Below, piece after piece: positions 9,726 to 17,287 of a DNA stretch of 64,000 bases. The stretch's first letter is position 1. Each line of letters begins with the position of its first letter. The notes beneath the pieces are model-generated. The model saw nothing but the letters and a program-made list of their open reading frames with translations. It had not been told where the DNA came from and searched no databases. This stretch comes from DATGPD01 sp041398565 (lineage in GTDB: Bacteria > Planctomycetota > UBA1135 > UBA2386). The stretch is from contig JAWKUN010000003.1 of the NCBI GenBank assembly GCA_041398565.1, forward strand, positions 1,302,001 through 1,366,000, written 5' to 3'. The translations under genes were made by a program, and so were the position numbers.

Positions 9726-10249
9726 CCTACGGCCGGCCCTGGGTCCGAGGTACGACCACTGGTTGGGACGCCCCGCCGCGCGCGGTTCCGGCCGCCTCTC
9801 GGTTCGTGCGACGGGGCCCCGCGTTTTTCAACGCTCGCGGAAGCCCGGACGGGGGTTCGCGACGCCTGACGTGCCTGGAGCTTCGCTCGTGATCCTCGTC
9901 GGGCTGAGGGCGAGGCGTGCTCGCGGCCGACCAGCAGTCAGACGGGGCCGATGCCAGGAAGCGGAGCAATGCCCTGGTTCCGGTTGCACCGGAGTGCGGT
10001 GAGTGGCGTGGCTGACGGGCGTTCAGGCGCCGGCGGCGGGCGTCCGATCCTTGGCAATGGCAGCTGAACGGATGGGCGCCGACGCAAAAGCGATATCGAA
10101 GGGCCAGCGGCGACGAGGAGGTCGGGGCGTCGAGAGGTTCGGCCCGGCCTTCGTTGCGCGGCCCGCGCCTCCGCCATGCTATCCTTCGCCCCGCGCGTCC
10201 GTCGTTTTCGCTCACCCGTCACTCACTCCACCGAACTCCACGTGATTCC
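9726..10249 (+). other. Intergenic region between divergent S41 protease and Ku genes
   Basis: About 520 bases without a convincing gene. Open frames here (for example on the minus strand at 9727-10215) encode Arg/Pro/Ser-rich sequence without domains, as expected by chance at this GC content. It must contain the divergent promoters for ctpA/tsaD and for the Ku operon, but I cannot point to reliable -35/-10 boxes. No hairpin with a U-tract stands out. Confidence 0.6.
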
Positions 10250-11152
10250 ATGGCTGCTCGCGCCACCTGGAAGGGCTTCATCAAGCTGAGCCTCGTCTCC
10301 GTGCCGGTCCGTGGGTTCACCGCCCACGAGTCCGGCAGCGAGATCAGACTCAACCAGCTGCACGCCGGCTGCAACGCCCGCGTCAAGTACTCGAAGCGAT
10401 GTCCCGAGCACGGCGAACTCGCCGCCAACGACATCGTCAGCGGCTACGAGTACGCCAAGGATCAATACGTGGTGATCGATCCCGAGGAGATCGCGCGCAT
10501 GCGCAAGCAGTCGGACAAGGCGATCGCCATCGTCGGCTTCGTCGGACCCGACGCCGTCGACCCGATCTACCAGTCGGGCAAGACCTACTACCTGCTGCCC
10601 GACGGCATCGCCGGCAACAAGCCGTATGCCCTGCTGCGCGACGGGATGCAGGAAGGCAACGTCGTCGCCTTCACCCAGGTCGTGTTCTCCGGGCGCGAGC
10701 AGCTGGCGCTCCTGCGTCCCGACGGCGAACTCCTCGTGCTCAGCGTCCTTCAGTACGCGGCACAAGTGAAGGAGAAGGACGAGTTCGTCGCCGAGGTGCC
10801 CCGCGAGAAGCTGGGCAAGGAAGAGCTGGCGCTGGCGCGCACGCTCATCGACGCCACGCGCCTCGAGGACTTCGACATCGCCGCCTACAAGGACGACTAC
10901 GTCCAGCGAATGAAGGAGCTGATCCAGCTCAAGATCGAGGGCAAGGAGGTGGTCGCCGCGCCGGAGGTCGAGGAGCCGAAGATCATCAACCTCATGGAGG
11001 CCCTCAAGCGGAGCGTCGCCGAGGCGCAGGCGGCCGCCGCTACCGGCGCCCCGCCGCAAGCCGACGCGAGCGAGAAGAAGATGGCTCCGAGCGAGACCGA
11101 GCCGCGCAAGGCGACGGCCCAGCGTGCGGCCCGCAAGCGCAAGAGTGGCTGA
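10250..11152 (+). CDS. ku: Non-homologous end-joining protein Ku
   Basis: A bacterial Ku homodimer subunit that encircles DNA double-strand ends and recruits LigD or ligase. The 300-residue protein begins ARATWKGFIKLSLVSVPVR, the canonical Ku start, and retains YYLLPDG, FSGREQLALLRP and the YKDDYVQRMKELI region of the bridge domain. The C-terminal 70 residues are Ala/Lys-rich (ending RAARKRKSG), typical of the basic tail of bacterial Ku. ATG at 10250 places the conserved start at residue 1; the frame is open 96 bases further upstream without conserved sequence. First gene of a run of ligase, BRCT-MerR-TPR and DCC genes on the same strand. Confidence 0.96.
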   Translation: MAARATWKGFIKLSLVSVPVRGFTAHESGSEIRLNQLHAGCNARVKYSKRCPEHGELAANDIVSGYEYAKDQYVVIDPEEIARMRKQSDKAIAIVGFVGPDAVDPIYQSGKTYYLLPDGIAGNKPYALLRDGMQEGNVVAFTQVVFSGREQLALLRPDGELLVLSVLQYAAQVKEKDEFVAEVPREKLGKEELALARTLIDATRLEDFDIAAYKDDYVQRMKELIQLKIEGKEVVAAPEVEEPKIINLMEALKRSVAEAQAAAATGAPPQADASEKKMAPSETEPRKATAQRAARKRKSG

Positions 11153-11246
11153 GGGTCGATGCGACGTCCCTGCGACAGACCCTCGGTGTGGACCGGCGTT
11201 GCGCGCAGGCCCGCCGAGTGCTGCTCTCGAGGCGGCCGGGTCCGGC

Positions 11247-12113
11247 GTGCGTCGTAGCTTGCCGTTCGTCGAGCCGATGCTCGCCGTGCTCGGGCAACCG
11301 TTCGACTCGCCCGCGCACCTGTTCGAGGTCAAGTGGGACGGTTTCCGGGCGCTGGCGCGCGTCGACGACGAAGGCGCACGCCTCACCAGCCGCCGCAAGA
11401 TCGACCTGACGCCGCGCTTCTCCGGCCTGGAGTGGTTGCGGCGCGTGCCGAAGGGTCTGGCATTGGACGGCGAGATCGTGGCACTCACCGACGGTCGGCC
11501 CGACTTCGAGCGCCTGCTCGAGCGTCGGCCCGGCCCGGTGGTGTACGTCGCCTTCGACTTGTTGTACGTCGGCTACGAGCGGCAGACCGCGCTCACCTTG
11601 CGCGAGCGACGCGCGCGCCTGACCGAGGTCGTGCAGGCGATCGCAGATCCGCGTCTCGTGCTGTCGGAGGGCGTCGTCGGCGCCGGCGTCGCCTTCTTCG
11701 AACAGCTGGTCGCCCGTGGTTTCGAGGGTGTGGTCGGCAAGCGTCTCGATGGCGCGTACGAAGCCGGCCAGCGCACCGGGGCGTGGGTCAAGGTCAAGCG
11801 CTCGCAGACCCTGCAGTGCGCGGTGATCGGCTACGTCGCCGAGGGCGAGGACCTACGCAGTCTGGCGCTGGCGGCGCCCGACGCGGACGGGCAGCTGCGC
11901 TACGTCGGGCGGTGCGGCAGCGGCCTCGACGCCGCGGCACGCCGCGAACTCTTGCCGCGCCTGCGGTCGCGGCCGCGGTCGGCGCCGCTGGTTGCCTGCG
12001 AGGAGAAGGCGGTGTGGGTTGAGCCCGGCGTCTACTGCGTCGTAAAGTTCGTCGAGCGCACCAAGAGCGGTCATCTGCGTGCGCCGGTCTTCTTGAGCTT
12101 CACCGAAGCGTGA
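11247..12113 (+). CDS. Stand-alone ATP-dependent DNA ligase (LigD ligase-domain type)
   Basis: Seals nicks by an AMP-lysine intermediate; the position next to ku points to end joining. All nucleotidyltransferase motifs are present: motif I EVKWDGFR with adenylated Lys29, motif III LALDGEIVAL, motif IV FEGVVGKRLDGAY and motif V WVKVKRSQ. An OB-fold follows and ends in the LigD-like KFVERTKSGHLRAPVFL. About 288 residues is the size of an isolated LigD ligase module. The start is uncertain: GTG at 11247 leaves a natural N-terminus before FVEPMLAVL, but the frame is open back to 11124 across the end of ku, so coupling to ku is possible. The gene's stop overlaps the next start. Confidence 0.9.
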   Translation: MRRSLPFVEPMLAVLGQPFDSPAHLFEVKWDGFRALARVDDEGARLTSRRKIDLTPRFSGLEWLRRVPKGLALDGEIVALTDGRPDFERLLERRPGPVVYVAFDLLYVGYERQTALTLRERRARLTEVVQAIADPRLVLSEGVVGAGVAFFEQLVARGFEGVVGKRLDGAYEAGQRTGAWVKVKRSQTLQCAVIGYVAEGEDLRSLALAAPDADGQLRYVGRCGSGLDAAARRELLPRLRSRPRSAPLVACEEKAVWVEPGVYCVVKFVERTKSGHLRAPVFLSFTEA

Positions 12114-13264
12114 TTCGAACCGATCTCGTGGATGCGGTAGCTGGCGGCCAGCTCGCCGGGTGTGAGCTGGCGGTGTGTGGTCGTCTGCTCTCCCTGTCCC
12201 GCACCGAAGTGCAGCGTCGTGTCCGAGCGCTCGGCGGGCGGCTCGTGGCGGTGCCTCGCGCCACCACGAAGTTCGTCGTGGTGACCGACAGAGGTGAGGA
12301 GCCGACCACCGCGGGAGCCCGGCGCGCGGCGCGGCTGCGCGCCGCCGGATGCCCGATCGAGGTGCTCGACGAGCGTGACCTGCTGCAGATGCTGGGACTC
12401 GGCGTCGACCTCGGCCGGCTGTTCTCCGCCGACCAGCTGGCGGCGGCGGTCGATGTGCCGCCGCGCGTGGTGCGCGGCTGGACCCGGCACGGCCTGCTCG
12501 AGGCGACGCGCAGCATCCGGCGCCTGCACCTGTTCGACTTCCGCCAGCTGGCGTGCGCGCGCGATCTCGCTGCCCTGCGCCACGACGGGGTCAAGCCGGC
12601 GCGCCTGCGCCGGGCTCTGCGTCAGATGGCGCGCTGGCATCCCGACGCCGACTCGCTGGCCACGTCGCTGGCCAGCCTCGTGCGTGGCGACGACCTCCTG
12701 GTCCGGTTGGCCGACGGGCGGCTGGCCGAGCCCTCGGGGCAGCTGCGCCTGCAGTTCGACGCCACCGCGGTGCGGCCCAAGCGCGCTCTACCGCGCTTCG
12801 CGATCGACCCGTTGGCGGCGTTCGAGGCAGCGTTGGCCCACGAGGAACACGGGGAGTACGAGGCGGCGCAGCACGACTACGAGGTGGCACTCGAAGGCTT
12901 CGGACGCGAGCCGGAGATCCTGTTCAACCTCGGCAACGTCCACTTCGCGCTGGGGCGGCGCGCCGACGCGGCTGCGTTCTTCCTCGAGGCGGTGCAGGTC
13001 GATCCCACCTTCGCCGAGGCCTGGAACAACCTCGGCAACGCGCTCGCCGACGTCGGCCGGGCGCAGCACGCCGTGCTGGCCTACCGCCAGGCTCTGTCGT
13101 TGCAGCCCGACTACGCCGACGTGCACTTCAACCTCGCCGAGGTGCTGCACGAAGTGGGGGCGATCGAGGCAGCGCGCCGGCACTGGCAGGCGTACCTCCG
13201 CCGCGATCCGTTCAGCCGGTGGGCGCGGCGGGCGCGGGCGCGGCTCGACGGCCGCGACGAGTGA
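12110..13264 (+). CDS. BRCT-like / MerR-type HTH / TPR protein in the end-joining operon
   Basis: A 384-residue protein with three parts. Residues about 12-88 resemble a BRCT fold: LAGCELAVCGRLLSLSRTEV, then a GG turn and a 'tkFVVVTDRG' strand, with AARLRAAGCPIEVLDERDLL. Residues about 103-160 match a MerR-like winged helix (FSADQLAAAVDVPPRVVRGW, then a HLFDFRQL wing). Residues about 245-375 hold at least three TPR units (for example AWNNLGNALADVGRAQHAVLAYRQAL). It has no signal peptide or membrane segment, so it is cytoplasmic and may bind DNA or proteins. The GTG start at 12110 overlaps the ligase stop as GTGA, and its own stop overlaps the next GTG the same way. BRCT and MerR assignments are by eye; I know of no named family with this order. 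Confidence 0.85.
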   Translation: MIRTDLVDAVAGGQLAGCELAVCGRLLSLSRTEVQRRVRALGGRLVAVPRATTKFVVVTDRGEEPTTAGARRAARLRAAGCPIEVLDERDLLQMLGLGVDLGRLFSADQLAAAVDVPPRVVRGWTRHGLLEATRSIRRLHLFDFRQLACARDLAALRHDGVKPARLRRALRQMARWHPDADSLATSLASLVRGDDLLVRLADGRLAEPSGQLRLQFDATAVRPKRALPRFAIDPLAAFEAALAHEEHGEYEAAQHDYEVALEGFGREPEILFNLGNVHFALGRRADAAAFFLEAVQVDPTFAEAWNNLGNALADVGRAQHAVLAYRQALSLQPDYADVHFNLAEVLHEVGAIEAARRHWQAYLRRDPFSRWARRARARLDGRDE

Positions 13265-13935
13265 GCGATGCGTCGGGGCCGATCCGTTGGGGTGCCGACG
13301 CCGCGCGCCCGCCGGCGATCCCGCGTCCGGCGGTCGAGTCTGATTCCGTCTGCTGCCAGGCCGGCGCGATGACCGACGACGCCGATCGTCCGCCGACCCA
13401 GCGTCCAGCGGTGGAGCCTGGCTCCATCCACCGCAACGCTGGTGCGATCGGCCGCGACGCCGATCGTGCGCCGACCCAGCGTTCAGCGGTGGAGCCTGGC
13501 TCCATCCGCTGCAACGCTGGTCCGATGGGCGGCGACGCCAGTCGCCCGCCCATCGTCTTCTTTGACGGCGTGTGCAGCCTGTGCAACCACTTCGTGCGTC
13601 TTCTGGTGCGCCTGGACCGGCGGCGTCTGCTCCACTTCGCGCCGCTGCAGGGGGAGACCGCTCACGCCATGCTGCCAGAGCTGGCGCGCGATCCGGCTCA
13701 ATGGTCGGTGGTCTACGTCGACGGCAGCGGCAGGTACGAGCGTTCGGACGCCGTGCTCCGCATCTTCGCCCGCGTCGGCGGCTGGTTGCGGCCGTTGTCG
13801 TGGCTGCGCATCGTGCCGCGGCCCCTGCGAGACTGGGCGTACGGCTTCGTCGCACAGCGACGCTACCGGTGGTTCGGCCGTTCGGACGCGTGCCCGCTGC
13901 CGACGGCCGAGCAGCGTCGGCAGATGCTGCCCTGA
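13261..13935 (+). CDS. DCC-family (DUF393) thiol-disulfide oxidoreductase-like protein with repeated N-terminus
   Basis: The core (from about 13550) is a DCC-family protein, named for its DGVCSLCN motif, here IVFFDGVCSLC. It ends with the conserved YRWFGRSDACP block. Family members are about 130 residues and are thought to be redox-active; the function is unproven. The frame is open upstream to a GTG at 13261 that overlaps the previous stop as GTGA, giving 224 residues. The added 88 residues are three near-copies of a 26-residue unit (see repeat). ATGs at 13369 and 13525 are alternative starts, and 13525 gives the canonical length. The gene end faces DUF3810. Confidence 0.75.
   Translation: MSDASGPIRWGADAARPPAIPRPAVESDSVCCQAGAMTDDADRPPTQRPAVEPGSIHRNAGAIGRDADRAPTQRSAVEPGSIRCNAGPMGGDASRPPIVFFDGVCSLCNHFVRLLVRLDRRRLLHFAPLQGETAHAMLPELARDPAQWSVVYVDGSGRYERSDAVLRIFARVGGWLRPLSWLRIVPRPLRDWAYGFVAQRRYRWFGRSDACPLPTAEQRRQMLP
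13297..13533 (+). repeat. Three tandem copies of a 78-81 bp unit upstream of or within the DCC gene
   Basis: Copies begin at 13297 (81 bases, most diverged), 13378 (78) and 13456 (78), and the beginning of a fourth (gacgccagtcgcccgccc) at 13534 runs into the DCC domain. Copies 2 and 3 differ at only a few bases. The unit is a multiple of three and keeps the frame open. Each copy carries a possible start region (ATG at 13369 and 13525, ATC in copy 2) and copies 2 and 3 contain the inverted repeat ggagcc-t-ggctcc. It looks like a recent in-frame amplification of the gene's 5' end. Confidence 0.85.
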
Positions 13936-13957
13936 GTGAGCGGTCGCGTGGGCTTCG

Positions 13958-15148
13958 CTATTTGCTGGCCACGTAGGCGGTGGCGAAGCCTCCGCGCAGG
14001 CGCGCGAAGCGCACGAGGAGATCGGCGGCGGCGGCGTAGTTGCGCACGCCCTGCTTGATGCCGTGCGACTTCAGATACGTGTCGTTGATGGTGATGGCGA
14101 TCCGGCTGAGTTTGCCTTGGCGCGGCAGCCAAAACGAGTTGACGGCGGCGAGGTCGCGCTGGACACCGGCCGAGCGTGCGCGGGCGAGCTCGCCGGCGGC
14201 CTTGCCATCGAGGTGCTGCAGCTCGCGCAGCAACGCGCGTTGGGCGTAGAGGAAAGCCGTGTAGCGCAGGTAGGGGGACGGCGCGCGCGCTCCGGCCACG
14301 AATCCCACGAACTCGGCCTCGTCCTCGCGCGCGATGCCGCGTTGGTGGCTCTTCTCGTGGGCGACGACGTGCAGCTTCTCGCAGTCGGGCGGCTCGGGGT
14401 TGACGTTCGCTTCGCCGGTCCAGGGGAAGAAGAAGCCCGAGAGAAACAGACGGCTCATGAGTGGCGCCAAGAGCGCAGGCCGCTTGCTGCGGCCGCGGCT
14501 CGATTGGAAGGTCACGTCGAGATCGAGTTCGTAGCCGGCGCCGTCGAGGCCGCGTTCCAGGGCCTGCTCGAGTTCCTCGGGCGTCCCCGGCCAGCGCGAC
14601 GGCTCGCCCAGATCGTCGCTGCCGCAGGCCTCGCGGTAGGCGGCGTTGGTGAGCTCGACCGCGGCCTTGGTCATGGCCAGCAGCTCGGCGGTCTGCGCGG
14701 CGCGGTCGGCGGGCGCGGCGCTGGCCGGCCAGCCCGATCGCTCGGGCAACGGGGCGCGCTCGTAGTTCATGCCCCAGGTCGCGTAGAAGACCGTGGCGAT
14801 CAGCAGCGCCGCGCGCACCAGGCGACGCAGGCCCACACCGACGCTGCGCCGGAGCGGCACCCGTCTGCGCACGACGCGCACACTGCCACGTCCCAACAAG
14901 AACAGGGTGCCGACGACGGCGCCGATCAGGCCGAGCTCGGCGACGCTGAACGGGATCGGCCCGGTCACCAGCGACAGCCCACGACACAAGAAGGGCGAGA
15001 TCGCCCCTGCGTAGACGCGCTCGACGAAGTACGGCGAGCGTCCGAGCAGGAACAGGGTCACCAGCACGACGGCACACAGGCACGCCGGCCACTCGCGGCG
15101 TAGGAAGCCGCGGCGCGGCGTCGGTGGTGGGGGGGGGAGGTCCGGCAT
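13958..15148 (-). CDS. DUF3810 membrane protein with metalloprotease-like HExxH motif
   Basis: A DUF3810 family protein of about 396 residues. Three hydrophobic segments lie near the N-terminus (about 25-42, 70-88 and 108-126), followed by the family signature TWGMNYERAPL. A second block reads FFFPWTGEANVNPEPP. The motif VVAHEKSHQRGIAREDEAEF gives HEKSH plus a downstream Glu, the arrangement of zinc-dependent gluzincin peptidases, so a membrane metallopeptidase is plausible though unproven. ATG at 15148 is used; a GTG at 15169 would add seven residues. It lies downstream of ligD (51 bases) on the same strand. Confidence 0.85.
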   Translation of the reverse strand: MPDLPPPPPTPRRGFLRREWPACLCAVVLVTLFLLGRSPYFVERVYAGAISPFLCRGLSLVTGPIPFSVAELGLIGAVVGTLFLLGRGSVRVVRRRVPLRRSVGVGLRRLVRAALLIATVFYATWGMNYERAPLPERSGWPASAAPADRAAQTAELLAMTKAAVELTNAAYREACGSDDLGEPSRWPGTPEELEQALERGLDGAGYELDLDVTFQSSRGRSKRPALLAPLMSRLFLSGFFFPWTGEANVNPEPPDCEKLHVVAHEKSHQRGIAREDEAEFVGFVAGARAPSPYLRYTAFLYAQRALLRELQHLDGKAAGELARARSAGVQRDLAAVNSFWLPRQGKLSRIAITINDTYLKSHGIKQGVRNYAAAADLLVRFARLRGGFATAYVASK

Positions 15149-15199
15149 GCGGCGCCGCAGTGTAGCCACGCAGCCAGGCCTCGGGGCGCGGTGGCCCGC

Positions 15200-17272
15200 C
15201 TACCTCGCGGCCAGCAGTTCCTGCAGCCGTTGGATCGCCGGCAGCAGATCTTGGCCGTCGCTGAGAGTGGGCCGGTAGAGGTCGCCGAGGGCCCGCAGCC
15301 GCGCCGGAACGTTGTGTAGCGTGAACATCGACGGATGCACGTCGCCGCTGATCTCGTCCCAGAAGAGCGGCGTCGAAACCGTGGCGCCGCGCACCGGTCG
15401 CACGGCGTACGGCGGCACCACGGTCTGGCCGCGCCGGTTCTGCAGGAAGTCGATGTAGAGCTTGCCGTCGCGCTTGCCGGGGTTGCGCTCGATGGTCGCC
15501 ACGTCCTTGTGGTCGCGCAGAACGACTCGGGCGATGCCCTCGCAGAACATGCGGCTGTGCTCGTAGCTGTAGCCCGGGCGCAGCGGGATGTGGATGTGCA
15601 TCCCGGTCTTGCCCGAAGTCTTGATGCAGGCGCGCACGCCGATCGACTGCAGCACCTTGCCGACGGCGCGGGCGATGCGCAGCACCACTGCGAACGGCGC
15701 CTCCTTGGGGTCGAGGTCGAGCACGGCCCAGTCGGGCTGGTCGGGGGTCTGGAAGCGCGACAGCCACGGGTGCAGGTCGATCGTGCCCAGGTTGATCAGG
15801 TAGAGCAGGCAGTCCCGGTCCTGGCACAGCATGTGGCGCACCGGCCGGCCCTTGCTCTCGCTGGCGATGGGCACGGTGGGGAACCATTCGGCGTGGTGCT
15901 CGGGCGCTTCGCGCTGGTAGAAGGACTTGCCGTCGATGCCGTCGGGGTGCCTGTTCATGTGCACCGGCCGGTCCAGGAGGTACGGCAGCAGGGTCTCGGC
16001 GACGGCGTCGTAGTAGTCGAGGAGCTGCCCCTTCGTGGTGCCGTCGTCGGGCCAGAACACCTTGTCGAGGTTGCTGAGCTTGACCCGCGCCGAGCGCGCC
16101 GTGCGCTTGGGTCGGGCGTCGAGGGCAGCGGTCAAGCTCACATCCGCGGCCTGGCGGTCGGGAGCGACGTCGATGAGCGCCCACTCCGGGCTCGGACCCG
16201 CCGCGTAGGCGGCGCGCGTGCGCTTGGCGATCACGCCTGGCAGTCCGCCGGCAGCGACGGCGGCGCACAGACGTTCACCCTCGCCCAGCACGTGGTCGAC
16301 GAAGAGCGTCTGCGGCGAGGCGGGCAGCAAGGCGCGCAGGAGCGCCTTGCGGTCGACCAGCGGCAACGGGCGCACGTCGAGATCGTCGAAGCGCAGCAGG
16401 TCGAAGGCGTAGAAGCACACCTGCGAGACGCCGTCGCCGGCGAGCGCTGCGTCGAGGCGTGCGCGGTCGGGACGCTGGTTCTGGTCGAGGGCCACGAGGA
16501 CGCCGTCGAGCACCGCAGTCGTCGCGCGCAGAGCTTGCAACGGGGCGGCGAGCGCCGGCACGGCGAGCGTGCTGCGGTCGGCCGCGTCGACGATGGTCAC
16601 GATGTCCGACTGCCTCTGCACGAGCACCCGGCGACCGGCGAAGAGCATCTCGAAGACCCAGTCCGGAGCCGAGAACGGTGCGCGCTGGCTGCCGGCGCGC
16701 ATCACCGCCAGGGCGACCGGCTCGGCCCACGGCGCCGCCGCGTCGAGGTCGAGACGCAGGAGCACGTCGAGGTCAGGACCTTCGTAGCGATCCTTCGACT
16801 TGAAGAGCAGCCAGCTCTTGCCACGTTCGCCCTTCGTGCGCACCAGGTGCCATTCGCCGCGCAGGCGCCGGCCGAACAACACGATCTTCAGCTCGCCACC
16901 GTCGCACTCGGCGATCGGATCGTCGCCACGTGCCAGCAGGTAGGTGCCGCGATCGAAGATCGTCATCGGCCCGGCGCCGTACTCGCCCTTGGGGATGGTG
17001 CCGGCGAAGTCCTCGTACTCGAGCGGATGATCCTCGGTCTGGACGGCCAGGTGCTTGGCCTTGCTGTCGTAGGTGAAGCCCTTCGGCACCGCCCAGGACC
17101 GCAGCGCGCCGGCCATCTCGATGCGCAGGTCGTAGTGCAGGCGTCTGGCATCGTGACGATGCACGACGAAGCCGTGGCCGCGGTCGCGAGGGGCGGGGCT
17201 TCCCGCCGGCTCGGGGGTGCGCGCGAAGTCGCGCTTCTTTTCGTACTCGTCGAGGGAGCGGCGTCGACCCAC
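15200..17272 (-). CDS. ligD: LigD-type end-joining protein: phosphoesterase + inactive ligase module + polymerase
   Basis: A 690-residue LigD in PE-Lig-Pol order. The N-terminal 3'-phosphoesterase (about 34-165) is intact: VVHRHDARRLHYDLRIE, SWAVPKG and EDHPLEY. The C-terminal primase-like polymerase (about 385-685) is also intact: LDKVFWP, the metal-binding LDLDP and TSGKTGMHIHIPL. The central ligase region (about 200-370) has lost its catalytic residues. Motif I reads E208MLFAGR, with Leu210 for the AMP-accepting Lys and Ala for Asp; motif III reads LDGVLVAL; motif IV reads LPGVIAKR; motif V has lost its lysines; and no OB domain follows. Sealing must then come from another enzyme, most simply the ligase at 11247-12113. 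It follows a histidine kinase by 15 bases. Confidence 0.93.
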   Translation of the reverse strand: MGRRRSLDEYEKKRDFARTPEPAGSPAPRDRGHGFVVHRHDARRLHYDLRIEMAGALRSWAVPKGFTYDSKAKHLAVQTEDHPLEYEDFAGTIPKGEYGAGPMTIFDRGTYLLARGDDPIAECDGGELKIVLFGRRLRGEWHLVRTKGERGKSWLLFKSKDRYEGPDLDVLLRLDLDAAAPWAEPVALAVMRAGSQRAPFSAPDWVFEMLFAGRRVLVQRQSDIVTIVDAADRSTLAVPALAAPLQALRATTAVLDGVLVALDQNQRPDRARLDAALAGDGVSQVCFYAFDLLRFDDLDVRPLPLVDRKALLRALLPASPQTLFVDHVLGEGERLCAAVAAGGLPGVIAKRTRAAYAAGPSPEWALIDVAPDRQAADVSLTAALDARPKRTARSARVKLSNLDKVFWPDDGTTKGQLLDYYDAVAETLLPYLLDRPVHMNRHPDGIDGKSFYQREAPEHHAEWFPTVPIASESKGRPVRHMLCQDRDCLLYLINLGTIDLHPWLSRFQTPDQPDWAVLDLDPKEAPFAVVLRIARAVGKVLQSIGVRACIKTSGKTGMHIHIPLRPGYSYEHSRMFCEGIARVVLRDHKDVATIERNPGKRDGKLYIDFLQNRRGQTVVPPYAVRPVRGATVSTPLFWDEISGDVHPSMFTLHNVPARLRALGDLYRPTLSDGQDLLPAIQRLQELLAAR

Positions 17273-17287
17273 GCCCGCATCTTCGCA

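Noticed and set aside
9727..10215. Minus-strand 162-residue open frame in the gap before ku
   Set aside because: Arg/Pro/Ser-rich, no domain, no ribosome-binding site; looks like non-coding GC-rich DNA.
10154..10249. Upstream start for Ku adding 32 residues
   Set aside because: The added residues are not conserved; the family starts at the ATG at 10250.
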